Made by a program: the position numbers and the translations under genes. Under the pieces are notes generated by a model. The model worked only from the letters and a program-made list of their open reading frames with translations. It ran no database searches and had not been told where the DNA came from. Positions 6,441 through 12,717 of a stretch of 12,717 bases of DNA are shown piece by piece. Positions within the stretch are counted from its first letter, which is position 1, and every line of letters begins with the position of its first letter. Source of the stretch: Sphingobium sp. (GTDB lineage Bacteria > Pseudomonadota > Alphaproteobacteria > Sphingomonadales > Sphingomonadaceae); contig JASBTC010000121.1 of NCBI GenBank assembly GCA_030148625.1, forward strand, positions 1-12,717. The letters run 5' to 3'.

Positions 6441-7532
6441 TCAGCCCGGAAACCAGCCCTCTTCGACATTGGGGTCGTTCTTGCAGATATCGGCCAGCGC
6501 GCGCCATTGCGTGGCATCGAGCGCGGGGCGGTAGGTTGCGGACTTGACCACGCCCGCCTTGAATTTCCGCTCGCGCGACTGGGAGAGTGGGTGGCTCGAC
6601 ATATAGCCGAGTGCTGCGCCCGCAGGACCCAGCTTCGCTTCGTCATGGGCGAGCCGCGCGAAGAAGCCGGCGGTGGCGGCGGGCGAAACCCCGGCGCGGG
6701 TGAGCGCGCCAAGAGCATAGCCATCGGCGCGCGCCTCCGCCTCGCGCGAATAGGTGGCGGACAGCAGCGCATTGAACGTGCCGCCGACATCGCCGCTGAA
6801 TCCGCCCAGCAGCACGCTCAAACCCATCTGACGCAGCAAAGCGGCCATGACGTCGCGATTGCGGACATGGCCGATTTCGTGCCCGAGGACGCCGGCGACT
6901 TCGTCGGGCGATTTCGCGTCGGATAGCAGTCCGCGGAAGATCACCACCTTGCCGCCGGGCAGTGCGACGGCATTGACCATCTTGATATTGGCGACGCGGA
7001 CCTCGATCGGATCGCCGCCACCGTCGAGACGGCTGGCAAGCGCATCGAGCGCCTGCTGCCCGCCCGGCCCCTTGCAGAAACGCCCGCCGAAATCGCCGAC
7101 CATCGCGTCGCCCAGCCGCCGCTCCCAGCTCGACGGCACATAGGGCGCGATCCAGCCGGGCGCGGTGACGCCGATAAAGACGACGAAACCGGCGATGACG
7201 GCCAGCACCGCCGATGCACGGACAAGGCCGAAACGATCGATCAGTCGCCCGTAGCGTTCGGGGTGCGGCAGTTTCTCGTCGATATGGGCCGGCACGTCGC
7301 CGGTAAAGCCGATCCGCCAGCCGGGATGCGATCTGAGGCCGTAGACGCGTTCGCCCGCCGCGCCGGCCTGCGCGACGAGCGCGTCCCAGCCGAACGGTCC
7401 GGAGACGCTATCGTCCTCGACGAGGTTGAAGCCTTTCCCGTCGGGCACCAGCACCGGATGGCGGCGGCGCGCGGTGGCGCCGTCATAATGCCAGACCGCG
7501 ACGCCGTCGCTCACGTCAGATCGCACCCACAT
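6441..7532 (-). CDS. Membrane-anchored M48 family metallopeptidase
   Basis: The product is about 363 residues. An N-terminal soluble domain of about 90 residues (WHYDGATARRRHPVLVPDG and so on) is followed by one transmembrane helix (about 105-125, ASAVLAVIAGFVVFIGV) and a zinc peptidase domain. The active site is HEIGH (His218, Glu219, His222), and the third zinc ligand is probably Glu266 in SREAEARAD, the M48 SRxxExxAD pattern. The catalytic domain probably faces the periplasm, where Oma1/BepA/LoiP-like relatives degrade damaged envelope proteins. The N-terminal domain is like that seen in other proteobacterial M48 proteins encoded beside DUF898 genes. The start is uncertain: ATG 7532 overlaps the DUF898 gene by 17 bases and has no close Shine-Dalgarno sequence, while GTG codons at 7526 and 7514 are alternatives. 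Confidence 0.88.
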   Translation of the reverse strand: MWVRSDVSDGVAVWHYDGATARRRHPVLVPDGKGFNLVEDDSVSGPFGWDALVAQAGAAGERVYGLRSHPGWRIGFTGDVPAHIDEKLPHPERYGRLIDRFGLVRASAVLAVIAGFVVFIGVTAPGWIAPYVPSSWERRLGDAMVGDFGGRFCKGPGGQQALDALASRLDGGGDPIEVRVANIKMVNAVALPGGKVVIFRGLLSDAKSPDEVAGVLGHEIGHVRNRDVMAALLRQMGLSVLLGGFSGDVGGTFNALLSATYSREAEARADGYALGALTRAGVSPAATAGFFARLAHDEAKLGPAGAALGYMSSHPLSQSRERKFKAGVVKSATYRPALDATQWRALADICKNDPNVEEGWFPG

Positions 7533-8724
7533 CGAAGGCGTCGAGCAATCCCTCACCCTGAGTCGGCGTGCGGGTGGTCGACTGCGCGAGCGCATCGGCA
7601 TCGATCTCGCCATAGGCCTGGAGCCAGGTCACGCCGAACCGCCATGTGCGATAACGGATGAACGGGCCGACCAGCGCGAAGGGAATCACCAGCACCACCA
7701 GCGTGACGATGAAGCCCAGCCCGTTTTCGGAGAAAGGCGTTTCGCCCGGCTGCAGGTTGGTGAAATTGGCGAACAGGCCGAACGCCGCGAGCGGCACGGC
7801 CGCAACCGCGAGCGCCAGCAGCCACAGGCCGAAATTGCCGAGGAACAGCAGAAACCAATGCTTGGTCCGTGCCGTGAACGCGAATTCGATCGTGCCGAGG
7901 CGCAATGCGCCGACCGCCTCACGCATGAACGCCGCGTAGAAGACGAGCGCGGCCAGCGGTATCAGCACGTAGAAGGCAAGGACGATCGCGAAGACGGCAA
8001 CGACGACGCCGGGGCCCGGCGGCTCGCCGCTGCCCGCCGAAATCATGATGATCGGGATCATCGCGAAGACCAGCCCGATCCCCATCACCCAGGGCAAGGC
8101 CCAGCAGATCAGGTAGCGCAGGAAGAGATTGCCCCAGCGCGCGTCCGATTCGAAGGTTTGCGCGCCGAAGCTCATCGCGTTCCAGCGCTCGTTCCACAGG
8201 CTGGCCATCGCCCAGGGCACCATGAGCGCGAGCGCGAGATAGCTGACCACGGTTTTCCAGAGATAGGACCAGCCATAGCGCCAGCCCTGATCGTCGCTGC
8301 CACCGCGTATGCCACGCCACCAGCTTCGGCTGAAGCGATAGCGGAGCGCCCGGAAGCGGGCGATGCCGAAGAGGTAGAAAAAGAACATGTAGAGCAGGAA
8401 GAACAGGATGCCGACCGCCACGACATGCCCGCGCAGGATCATGCCCTGCGCGACGAACTGCAGCACGAACAGCGGCACGAAGACCAGCAGCATGACCAGC
8501 ACGAAGCCGATCAGCAGTTCCAGCCCGGTGCCGCTCCATTCGAAACGGTCGTCGATGAAGCGCGTCCGGCTCCACAGATAACGGCGTTCGCGCGTCGTTG
8601 CCCAGAACCGATAGATGCCGAGCGTGACGATCGTCAGCAGCAGGTTGGTGATCGCGATCGGCGCGAATTCGCGCCAGGATCCATCGAAAGCGAATGCGCT
8701 TTCACCAGCAGCTTGATCGTCCAT
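7516..8724 (-). CDS. YjgN/DUF898 family multi-pass membrane protein
   Basis: The 402-residue product is strongly hydrophobic, with about eight membrane segments (for example near residues 25-40, 70-92, 100-120, 155-175, 205-230, 240-265, 290-320 and 340-365). The N-terminal block TLGIYRFWATTRERRYLW and the following EWSGTGLELLIGF are hallmark segments of DUF898, the family of E. coli YjgN (about 400 residues); a second copy of the fold appears in the C-terminal half. Its molecular function is unknown to me. ATG 8724 has GGGGGAG 5 bases upstream, an excellent ribosome binding site. It overlaps the M48 gene, a neighbour pair often seen in proteobacteria, which suggests a joint envelope role. 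The 78 bases upstream contain TTGACG on this strand but no acceptable -10 at the right distance. Confidence 0.87.
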   Translation of the reverse strand: MDDQAAGESAFAFDGSWREFAPIAITNLLLTIVTLGIYRFWATTRERRYLWSRTRFIDDRFEWSGTGLELLIGFVLVMLLVFVPLFVLQFVAQGMILRGHVVAVGILFFLLYMFFFYLFGIARFRALRYRFSRSWWRGIRGGSDDQGWRYGWSYLWKTVVSYLALALMVPWAMASLWNERWNAMSFGAQTFESDARWGNLFLRYLICWALPWVMGIGLVFAMIPIIMISAGSGEPPGPGVVVAVFAIVLAFYVLIPLAALVFYAAFMREAVGALRLGTIEFAFTARTKHWFLLFLGNFGLWLLALAVAAVPLAAFGLFANFTNLQPGETPFSENGLGFIVTLVVLVIPFALVGPFIRYRTWRFGVTWLQAYGEIDADALAQSTTRTPTQGEGLLDAFDVGAI

Positions 8725-8802
8725 TGCGGCTCCCCCAGTCAGACCCTGCAGGCAGCAGGCCTCAAATTCGGCGCAACGTCAACGGATTGGGTCGCAAACG
8801 GA

Positions 8803-9057
8803 TCAGATTACCCACTCGATCGAGGCCATTTCGATATTGGCCTCGCGCTTCGCGGCACGTTTTGCGACCATCAGTTCGTAAAGGCGCTTCACGGCCCCAC
8901 TGCCCGTGGTCTGGAAGATGCCGGGAATGAGCGCATGGACGATGCAGGCGATGCCGCCCACCACCATCGCGACGCCGAAGCCGAACGCGGCGCGGAAATG
9001 CTCGCCATAGCTTTCGCCGAGATCGGCGGGATGGGCGCGGAACAGTTTGTGCAGCAC
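8803..9057 (-). CDS. Small single-pass membrane protein, DUF6356-like
   Basis: The 84-residue product has a conserved-looking amphipathic start with HPADLGESYGEH (residues 9-20), one hydrophobic helix of about 24 residues (about 25-48, containing Cys38 and His41) ending in IFQTTGS, and a basic C-terminal helix (AKRAAKREAN). I recognise this as the DUF6356 pattern found widely in sphingomonads; no function is known to me. The start codon is GTG at 9057, supported by family-like MLxxLF after it; the nearest AGG-containing site (GAAGG) is about 9 bases upstream. The gene diverges from thrS with 146 bases between start codons and is 78 bases before DUF898, so it may lead the nine-gene minus-strand run. 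Confidence 0.8.
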   Translation of the reverse strand: MLHKLFRAHPADLGESYGEHFRAAFGFGVAMVVGGIACIVHALIPGIFQTTGSGAVKRLYELMVAKRAAKREANIEMASIEWVI

Positions 9058-9128
9058 GTCGGGACACCTTCATTTGATCGGCAATGCCCCCCATCTACCA
9101 GCCCTGCGCGGGTTTCTCCAAGCCACCC

Positions 9129-9157
9129 TTGGCATCGCACGTCGCCAAAGGCATAAG
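9129..9157 (+). promoter_or_regulatory. Candidate thrS promoter
   Basis: TTGGCA (9129-9134, five of six -35 consensus bases) is followed after exactly 17 bases by CATAAG (9152-9157, four of six -10 bases). A transcript would begin near 9164, leaving a leader of about 40 bases. I saw no tRNA-like fold of the E. coli thrS autoregulatory kind in so short a leader. The element lies in the 146-base divergent region between the DUF6356-like gene and thrS. The minus-strand promoter was not identified. Confidence 0.4.
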
Positions 9158-9203
9158 CCGCGCGCGCAATTCCGCGTATCCAAGCAAAGGCAACCCCATT
9201 CCC

Positions 9204-11204
9204 ATGTCCGAGATGTTCCAGATCACGCTGCCCGACGGATCCGTCCGAGAGGTTGCGGCGGGGACTACCCCCGCGGACATCGCGGCCGCGATCGGGCCGG
9301 GGCTGGCCAAGGCGGCGATCGCCGCGCGCGTCGATGGCGAGCTGCGCGACATCATGCGTCCGCTGGAGGGCGATGCGCAATTGGCGCTGGTGACGGCGCG
9401 CGACGAAGCCGATGCGCTCGAACTGGCGCGCCATGACTATGCGCATGTGCTGGCCGAAGCGGTGCAGCAGCTGTTCCCCGGCACGCAGATCACTTTCGGC
9501 CCGTCGACCGATGACGGCTTCTACTATGACTTCGCGCCCAAGGATCGCCCTTTCACCGACGAGGACCTGCCGGCGATCGAAGCCGCTATGCGCGCGATCA
9601 TCGCCGCCGACAAGCCGCTGAAGCGCGAGGAATGGAGCCGCGCCGACCTGATCGCGCGCTGGACCGAGCAGGGTGAGACCTTCAAGGCCGAATGGGCGGC
9701 GGAACTGCCCGACGACGAAGCGCTGACCGTCTATTGGTCGGGCGGCGACTGGCTCGACATGTGCCGCGGCCCGCACCTTGCCTCCACCGGCAAGCTCGAC
9801 CCGCAGGCATTCAAGCTGACGCGCGTTTCGGGCGCCTATTGGCGCGGCGACCAGAAGAACGCGATGCTGAGCCGCATCTACGGCACCGGCTGGCTCAACA
9901 AGAAGCAGCTCGACGCGCATCTGACGCGGCTCGAGGAAGCGGCCAAGCGCGACCATCGCAAGATCGGTCAGGAAATGGACCTGTTCCACCTGCAGAGCGA
10001 GGCGCAGGGCTCGGTGTTCTGGCACCCCAGGGGTTTCATCCTCTGGCGCCAGCTCGAGGCCTATATGCGCCGGCGGCTGGATGCGGCCGGCTATGTCGAG
10101 GTGAAGACGCCGCAGCTGATGGACGCGCGCCAATGGGAGCGGTCGGGCCATTGGGGCAAGTATCGCGAGAATATGTTCGTCGTGCCCGACGAGATTCCGT
10201 CGACCGAGGACGACACGCCGGTGCTGACGGGCAAGGGCGAGCTGATGGCGCTCAAGCCGATGAACTGCCCGGCGCATGTGCTGATCTTCAAGCAGGGCAT
10301 CACCAGCTATCGCGAGCTGCCGATCCGCATGGCCGAGTTCGGCTGCTGCCATCGCAACGAGCCCCACGGCGCGCTGCATGGCATCATGCGCGTGCGGCAG
10401 TTCACGCAGGACGACGCGCATATCTTCTGCCGCGAAGACCAGCTGATCGAGGAGATCGTGGCATTCTGCGACCTGCTCGACAGCATCTATGCCGATCTCG
10501 GTTTCGAGAAATACGCGATCAAGCTGGCGCTGCGCCCCGAACAGCGTTTCGGCAGTGACGCCGAATGGGATCGGGCCGAACAGATATTGCGCGATGCGGT
10601 GGCCGCCGCCGGCCGCGCGACCGAGACCTATGGCTGGGAAGAACTGCCCGGCGAAGGCGCCTTTTATGCGCCCAAGCTCGAATTCCACCTGACCGACGCG
10701 ATCGGACGCACCTGGCAGGTCGGTACGATCCAGGCCGATACCGTGCTGCCCGAACGGCTCGACGCGGCTTATGTCGGCGAGGATGGCGAGAAGCATCGGC
10801 CGGTGATGCTGCACCGCGCGATCCTCGGCACGTTCGAGCGTTTCATCGGCATATTGATCGAGCATCATGCCGGACGCTTCCCGCTATGGCTGGCGCCGGT
10901 ACAGGCGGTGGCGGCGACGATCGTGTCGGACGCCAACGACTATGCTGGGACGGTCGTGGACGCGCTGCGCGCGGCGGGGCTGCGTGCCGAGACCGATCTG
11001 CGCAACGAGAAGATCAACTACAAGGTGCGCGAGCATTCGCTCGCCAAGGTTCCGCACCTGCTGGTGATCGGCAAGCGCGAGGCGGAGGAAGGCACCGTCG
11101 CCATCCGCACGCTCGGCCAGGAGGGGCAGCGCGTGATGCCGCTGGCCGACGCCATCGCGATGCTGAAGGCCGAATCGACCCCGCCCGATCTGCGGCGCAG
11201 CTGA
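9204..11204 (+). CDS. thrS: Threonine--tRNA ligase
   Basis: This 666-residue class II aminoacyl-tRNA synthetase charges tRNA-Thr in the cytoplasm. Domains in order are TGS ([13 protein letters not shown], residues 4-65), the editing domain with His77, His81, Cys187 and His191 (HDYAH and CRGPH), the catalytic core (about 265-565) and the anticodon-binding domain (about 570-660). The zinc ligands corresponding to E. coli Cys334, His385 and His511 are Cys355 (MNCPAH), His406 (QDDAHIF) and His537 (MLHRAILG). Motif 2 is [23 protein letters not shown]. All key residues for charging and for editing mischarged serine are present. ATG 9204 gives the usual N-terminus; only AAAGG lies upstream, 13 bases away, so initiation may be weak or helped by the unpaired leader. 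An in-frame ATG at 9084 would add 40 unrelated residues. Confidence 0.97.
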   Translation: MSEMFQITLPDGSVREVAAGTTPADIAAAIGPGLAKAAIAARVDGELRDIMRPLEGDAQLALVTARDEADALELARHDYAHVLAEAVQQLFPGTQITFGPSTDDGFYYDFAPKDRPFTDEDLPAIEAAMRAIIAADKPLKREEWSRADLIARWTEQGETFKAEWAAELPDDEALTVYWSGGDWLDMCRGPHLASTGKLDPQAFKLTRVSGAYWRGDQKNAMLSRIYGTGWLNKKQLDAHLTRLEEAAKRDHRKIGQEMDLFHLQSEAQGSVFWHPRGFILWRQLEAYMRRRLDAAGYVEVKTPQLMDARQWERSGHWGKYRENMFVVPDEIPSTEDDTPVLTGKGELMALKPMNCPAHVLIFKQGITSYRELPIRMAEFGCCHRNEPHGALHGIMRVRQFTQDDAHIFCREDQLIEEIVAFCDLLDSIYADLGFEKYAIKLALRPEQRFGSDAEWDRAEQILRDAVAAAGRATETYGWEELPGEGAFYAPKLEFHLTDAIGRTWQVGTIQADTVLPERLDAAYVGEDGEKHRPVMLHRAILGTFERFIGILIEHHAGRFPLWLAPVQAVAATIVSDANDYAGTVVDALRAAGLRAETDLRNEKINYKVREHSLAKVPHLLVIGKREAEEGTVAIRTLGQEGQRVMPLADAIAMLKAESTPPDLRRS

Positions 11205-11207
11205 GCG

Positions 11208-11248
11208 GGCCGGCAGGATTCCACCGGCCTCGAAGTCACTCAAGTGAC
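11208..11248 (+). repeat. Two short inverted repeats directly behind thrS
   Basis: GGCCGG (11208-11213) and CCGGCC (11224-11229) can form a 6-bp hairpin with a 10-base loop, four bases after the thrS stop. Immediately after, GTCACT-CA-AGTGAC (11235-11248) is a 14-base inverted repeat with a 2-base spacer, operator-like in shape. Neither has a T-run. The role is unknown: RNA 3'-end protection or a protein-binding site are both possible. Confidence 0.45.
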
Positions 11249-11256
11249 GCCAAATC

Positions 11257-11306
11257 GCAACGGTGCAGCGGAAATCTGCTTTCCGCGGCACCGTTGCCCT
11301 TTTCTC
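11257..11306 (+). terminator. Strong hairpin terminator between thrS and infC
   Basis: Ten-base arms GCAACGGTGC (11257-11266) and GCACCGTTGC (11288-11297) enclose a single A/G mismatch and then seven-base arms GCGGAAA and TTTCCGC around the loop TCTGC. The result is an 18-bp stem of 41 bases, followed by CCTTTTCTC. This looks like an intrinsic terminator for thrS. Because it also lies in the possible infC leader, attenuation is an alternative. Confidence 0.8.
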
Positions 11307-11349
11307 GGGCGCCCTGAATCGCTAAATGGCGCGCTCACGATCCCGATTC

Positions 11350-11365
11350 AGGAGACACTGCTATA
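11350..11365 (+). promoter_or_regulatory. infC ribosome binding site that favours an AUA start
   Basis: AGGAG (11350-11354) lies 8 bases before ATA (11363-11365), which is in frame with infC. The first in-frame ATG (11375) is 20 bases from AGGAG and has only pyrimidine-rich sequence in the usual window. The placement decides the start choice for infC. Confidence 0.6.
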
Positions 11366-11914
11366 CGTCCGCCCATGACCCGGCGCCCCCTCGGCGCCCC
11401 GCCGGTGCCTATGAATGGCCCGCGCTACAATGAATTCATCTCGTCGCCCAAGGTCCGCGTGATCGACGAAAACGGCGAGAATCTGGGCGTGATGTATACA
11501 AGGGAAGCGATGGAGCAGGCTCAGGAGGCTGGGCTCGATCTGGTCGAGGTCTCTCCCAACGCCGATCCGCCGGTCGCCAAGTTCCTCGACGTCGGCAAGT
11601 TCAAATACGAGGCCCAGAAAAAGGCCAACCTCGCCCGCAAGTCGCAGAAGACGCAGGAGATCAAAGAGATCAAGATGCGTCCGAACATCGACGACCATGA
11701 TTATGACGTGAAGATGAAGAAGATTCACGCCTTCATCGGCGAAGGTGACAAGGTGAAGGTCACGCTGCGTTTCCGCGGTCGTGAGCTCAGCCACGGCCAG
11801 CTCGGCATGGCGCTGCTCCAGCGTGTCCAGGAGGACACCGCCGAAGACGCCAAGGTGGAAGCCTATCCGCGCATGGAAGGCCGCCAGATGCTGATGGTGC
11901 TCTCTCCCAAATAA
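11363..11914 (+). CDS. infC: Translation initiation factor IF-3
   Basis: IF3 binds the 30S subunit, prevents premature 50S joining and checks the initiator tRNA-start codon pairing. The product has the N-domain ([13 protein letters not shown], then [27 protein letters not shown]), the basic helical linker rich in Lys ([13 protein letters not shown]) and the C-domain with [28 protein letters not shown] and a [15 protein letters not shown] end. All are diagnostic. I place the start at the in-frame ATA at 11363 (183 residues) because its Shine-Dalgarno spacing is ideal; ATG 11375 (179 residues) is the conventional alternative. E. coli infC starts with AUU, which IF3 itself discriminates against as autoregulation, so a rare start here would have the same logic. 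In E. coli rpmI and rplT follow infC; here a terminator and a receptor gene follow. Confidence 0.96.
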   Translation: MRPPMTRRPLGAPPVPMNGPRYNEFISSPKVRVIDENGENLGVMYTREAMEQAQEAGLDLVEVSPNADPPVAKFLDVGKFKYEAQKKANLARKSQKTQEIKEIKMRPNIDDHDYDVKMKKIHAFIGEGDKVKVTLRFRGRELSHGQLGMALLQRVQEDTAEDAKVEAYPRMEGRQMLMVLSPK

Positions 11915-11922
11915 ACGAGGCG

Positions 11923-11943
11923 CGCGGGTCGTGATGACCCGCG
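11923..11943 (+). repeat. Hairpin just after infC
   Basis: CGCGGGTC (11923-11930) and GACCCGCG (11936-11943) form a perfect 8-bp stem with loop GTGAT, starting nine bases after the infC stop. There is no following T-run, so it is not itself a complete terminator; it may stabilise the infC mRNA end. A small GGCC/GGCC hairpin (11948-11962) follows. Confidence 0.55.
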
Positions 11944-11962
11944 ATCAGGCCCTCGAACGGCC

Positions 11963-11996
11963 AAAAGGCGCGCGGCTTCGGCTTGCGCGCCTTTTT
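11963..11996 (+). terminator. infC intrinsic terminator with UUCG loop
   Basis: AAAAGGCGCGC (11963-11973) pairs with GCGCGCCTTTT (11985-11995) as an 11-bp stem, and five T residues occupy 11992-11996. The apex contains GC-TTCG-GC, a UUCG-type tetraloop that would make the hairpin very stable. The A-run before the stem could let it act on both strands, but no minus-strand gene is nearby. Confidence 0.9.
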
Positions 11997-12020
11997 GCCG
12001 TTTCTGCCGCACTGCAACGC

Positions 12021-12059
12021 TTGCCACTTTCCGTAGCGTCAAAAACCACACTGTGGCAA
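12021..12059. repeat. Inverted heptamers upstream of the TonB-dependent receptor
   Basis: TTGCCAC (12021-12027) and GTGGCAA (12053-12059) are exact inverted copies whose starts are 32 bases apart, about three helical turns. The right arm overlaps a smaller palindrome, CCACA-C-TGTGG (12046-12056). They lie in the 184-base space between the infC terminator and the receptor start, so they may be regulator half-sites. No confident sigma-70 promoter was found here; TAGATT (12131-12136) is a weak -10 candidate. Confidence 0.35.
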
Positions 12060-12180
12060 AAAGGCCGCTAACCCCAGCAAATCCGCCGTTCCTTGCGCTC
12101 TCCCGGCTGGCGAGCATCGGACGACCGCGTTAGATTCACGGACAAATAGACAAAGAAAACGACAATCGAGAGGAGCCCAT

Positions 12181-12717
12181 ATGTCGAAGTCCGTCTGGCT
12201 TGTTTCCGTCGCCTGCTTTGCCCTGGCGACGCCCGCCTTCGCCCAGGATGCCGCCCCCGCTCAAGCCGCGGAGGACACCGCGACCAGCGACAACGACATC
12301 ATCGTGACCGCACAAGGCCGCTCGCAGCAGCTCCAGGACGTGCCGCTCGCCATCTCCGCCGTCTCGGCCGAGACGCTGCAGAATTCGGGCGCCAATGACA
12401 TCCGCCAGCTCAACCAGCTTGCGCCGTCGCTGCTGGTCTCCTCGACCGGATCGGAAGCGAACGGGTCCGTGCGCGTCCGCGGCGTCGGCACCGTCGGCGA
12501 CAATCCCGGGCTGGAAAGCTCGGTCGCGGTGTTCATCGACGGCGTCTATCGCTCGCGTTCGGGCATCGGCCTCAACGAACTGGGTGAGATCGAGCGCGTC
12601 GAAGTGCTGCGCGGCCCGCAGGGCACGTTGTTCGGCCGCAACGCCTCTGCCGGCCTGCTCAACATCGTCAGCAAGAAACCCGCCTTCGAATTCGGCGCCA
12701 CCGCCGAAGCCACCTAT
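12181..12717 (+). CDS. TonB-dependent outer-membrane receptor, N-terminal fragment
   Basis: The first 179 residues of the gene are present; it runs off the right edge. A signal peptide (about 1-21, ending in PAFA before QDA) is followed by a TonB box, DIIVTA (39-44), and the plug domain. Plug landmarks are QDVPLAISAVSAETL, VRVRGVGTVGD, VAVFIDGVYRSRSG, the strongly conserved IERVEVLRGPQGTLFGRNASAG and LLNIVSKKP. The VYRSRSG and GLLNIVSKKP segments fit the large sphingomonad receptor groups that take up iron complexes or complex organic nutrients; the substrate cannot be told from the plug. The ATG has a strong AGGAG 5 bases upstream. The beta-barrel is outside the window. Confidence 0.93.
   Translation, partial: MSKSVWLVSVACFALATPAFAQDAAPAQAAEDTATSDNDIIVTAQGRSQQLQDVPLAISAVSAETLQNSGANDIRQLNQLAPSLLVSSTGSEANGSVRVRGVGTVGDNPGLESSVAVFIDGVYRSRSGIGLNELGEIERVEVLRGPQGTLFGRNASAGLLNIVSKKPAFEFGATAEATY

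Noticed and set aside
8725..8802. Promoter for the DUF898 gene
   Set aside because: TTGACG is present on the minus strand, but the hexamer 17 bases downstream is CCTGCT, which is not a credible -10.
9084..9203. A 40-residue N-terminal extension of ThrS
   Set aside because: The segment is in frame but has no TGS-like sequence and would overlap the candidate promoter; family members begin near [12 protein letters not shown].
8889..10868. A 659-codon open frame antisense to thrS
   Set aside because: It mirrors a highly conserved essential gene, and no recognisable domain is present in the antisense product.
12054..12069. Possible sigma-54 promoter (TGGCA then GCT with GG-GC 12 bases apart)
   Set aside because: The -12 element lacks the TT of TTGC, the base before TGG does not fit, and no activator site or sigma-54-type context was recognised.
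1..12717. Mobile element, defence system, CRISPR array or tRNA
   Set aside because: No transposase, integrase, long terminal repeats, regularly spaced repeats or cloverleaf sequence was seen; all genes belong to housekeeping or widespread envelope families.

Overview
The window is GC-rich, gene-dense chromosomal DNA. Its gene families, protein sequences and gene order fit an alphaproteobacterium of the Sphingomonadales (Sphingomonas, Sphingopyxis or a relative). The main pointers are the IF3 sequence, the small DUF6356-like protein, the DUF6491-like lipoprotein and a TonB-dependent receptor with an AFA-QDA signal cleavage site. This placement is by recognition, not by a search. No insertion sequence, phage gene, CRISPR array, tRNA or rRNA was seen, so it looks like a core-genome region and not an accessory island.

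Layout. Positions 1-209 hold the 3' end of a class 2 dihydroorotate dehydrogenase gene (pyrD). A promoter-like element with a perfect palindrome over its -35 region leads into a long-chain acyl-CoA synthetase gene (298-2091). From 9057 down to 2150 nine genes lie on the minus strand. In transcription order they are a DUF6356-like membrane protein, a YjgN/DUF898 membrane protein, a membrane-anchored M48 metallopeptidase, an alpha/beta hydrolase, an exported TPR protein, a glyoxalase I-like VOC protein, a nitronate monooxygenase, glyoxalase II and a small cysteine-containing lipoprotein. Several junctions overlap by 4, 7, 7 or about 17 bases, and the other gaps are 49-86 bases. Much of the run may therefore be one or a few transcription units with coupled translation.

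Divergent from this run, thrS (9204-11204) is followed by a strong hairpin terminator and then infC. infC ends in a cluster of hairpins that includes a UUCG-type terminator. The window closes with the first 179 codons of a TonB-dependent receptor (12181 onward).

Functional reading. The VOC protein and glyoxalase II would together form the glutathione-dependent methylglyoxal detoxification pathway, with a flavin-dependent nitronate monooxygenase encoded between them; the set looks like a small reactive-metabolite detoxification cassette. DUF898 and M48 look like an envelope-maintenance pair. thrS and infC are translation genes that share an operon with rpmI-rplT in E. coli; here a terminator separates them and rpmI-rplT do not follow.

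The best observation is that infC seems to start at an AUA codon: AGGAG lies 8 nt before an in-frame ATA, while the first ATG has no Shine-Dalgarno sequence at a usable distance. I found no convincing undescribed defence or mobile system.
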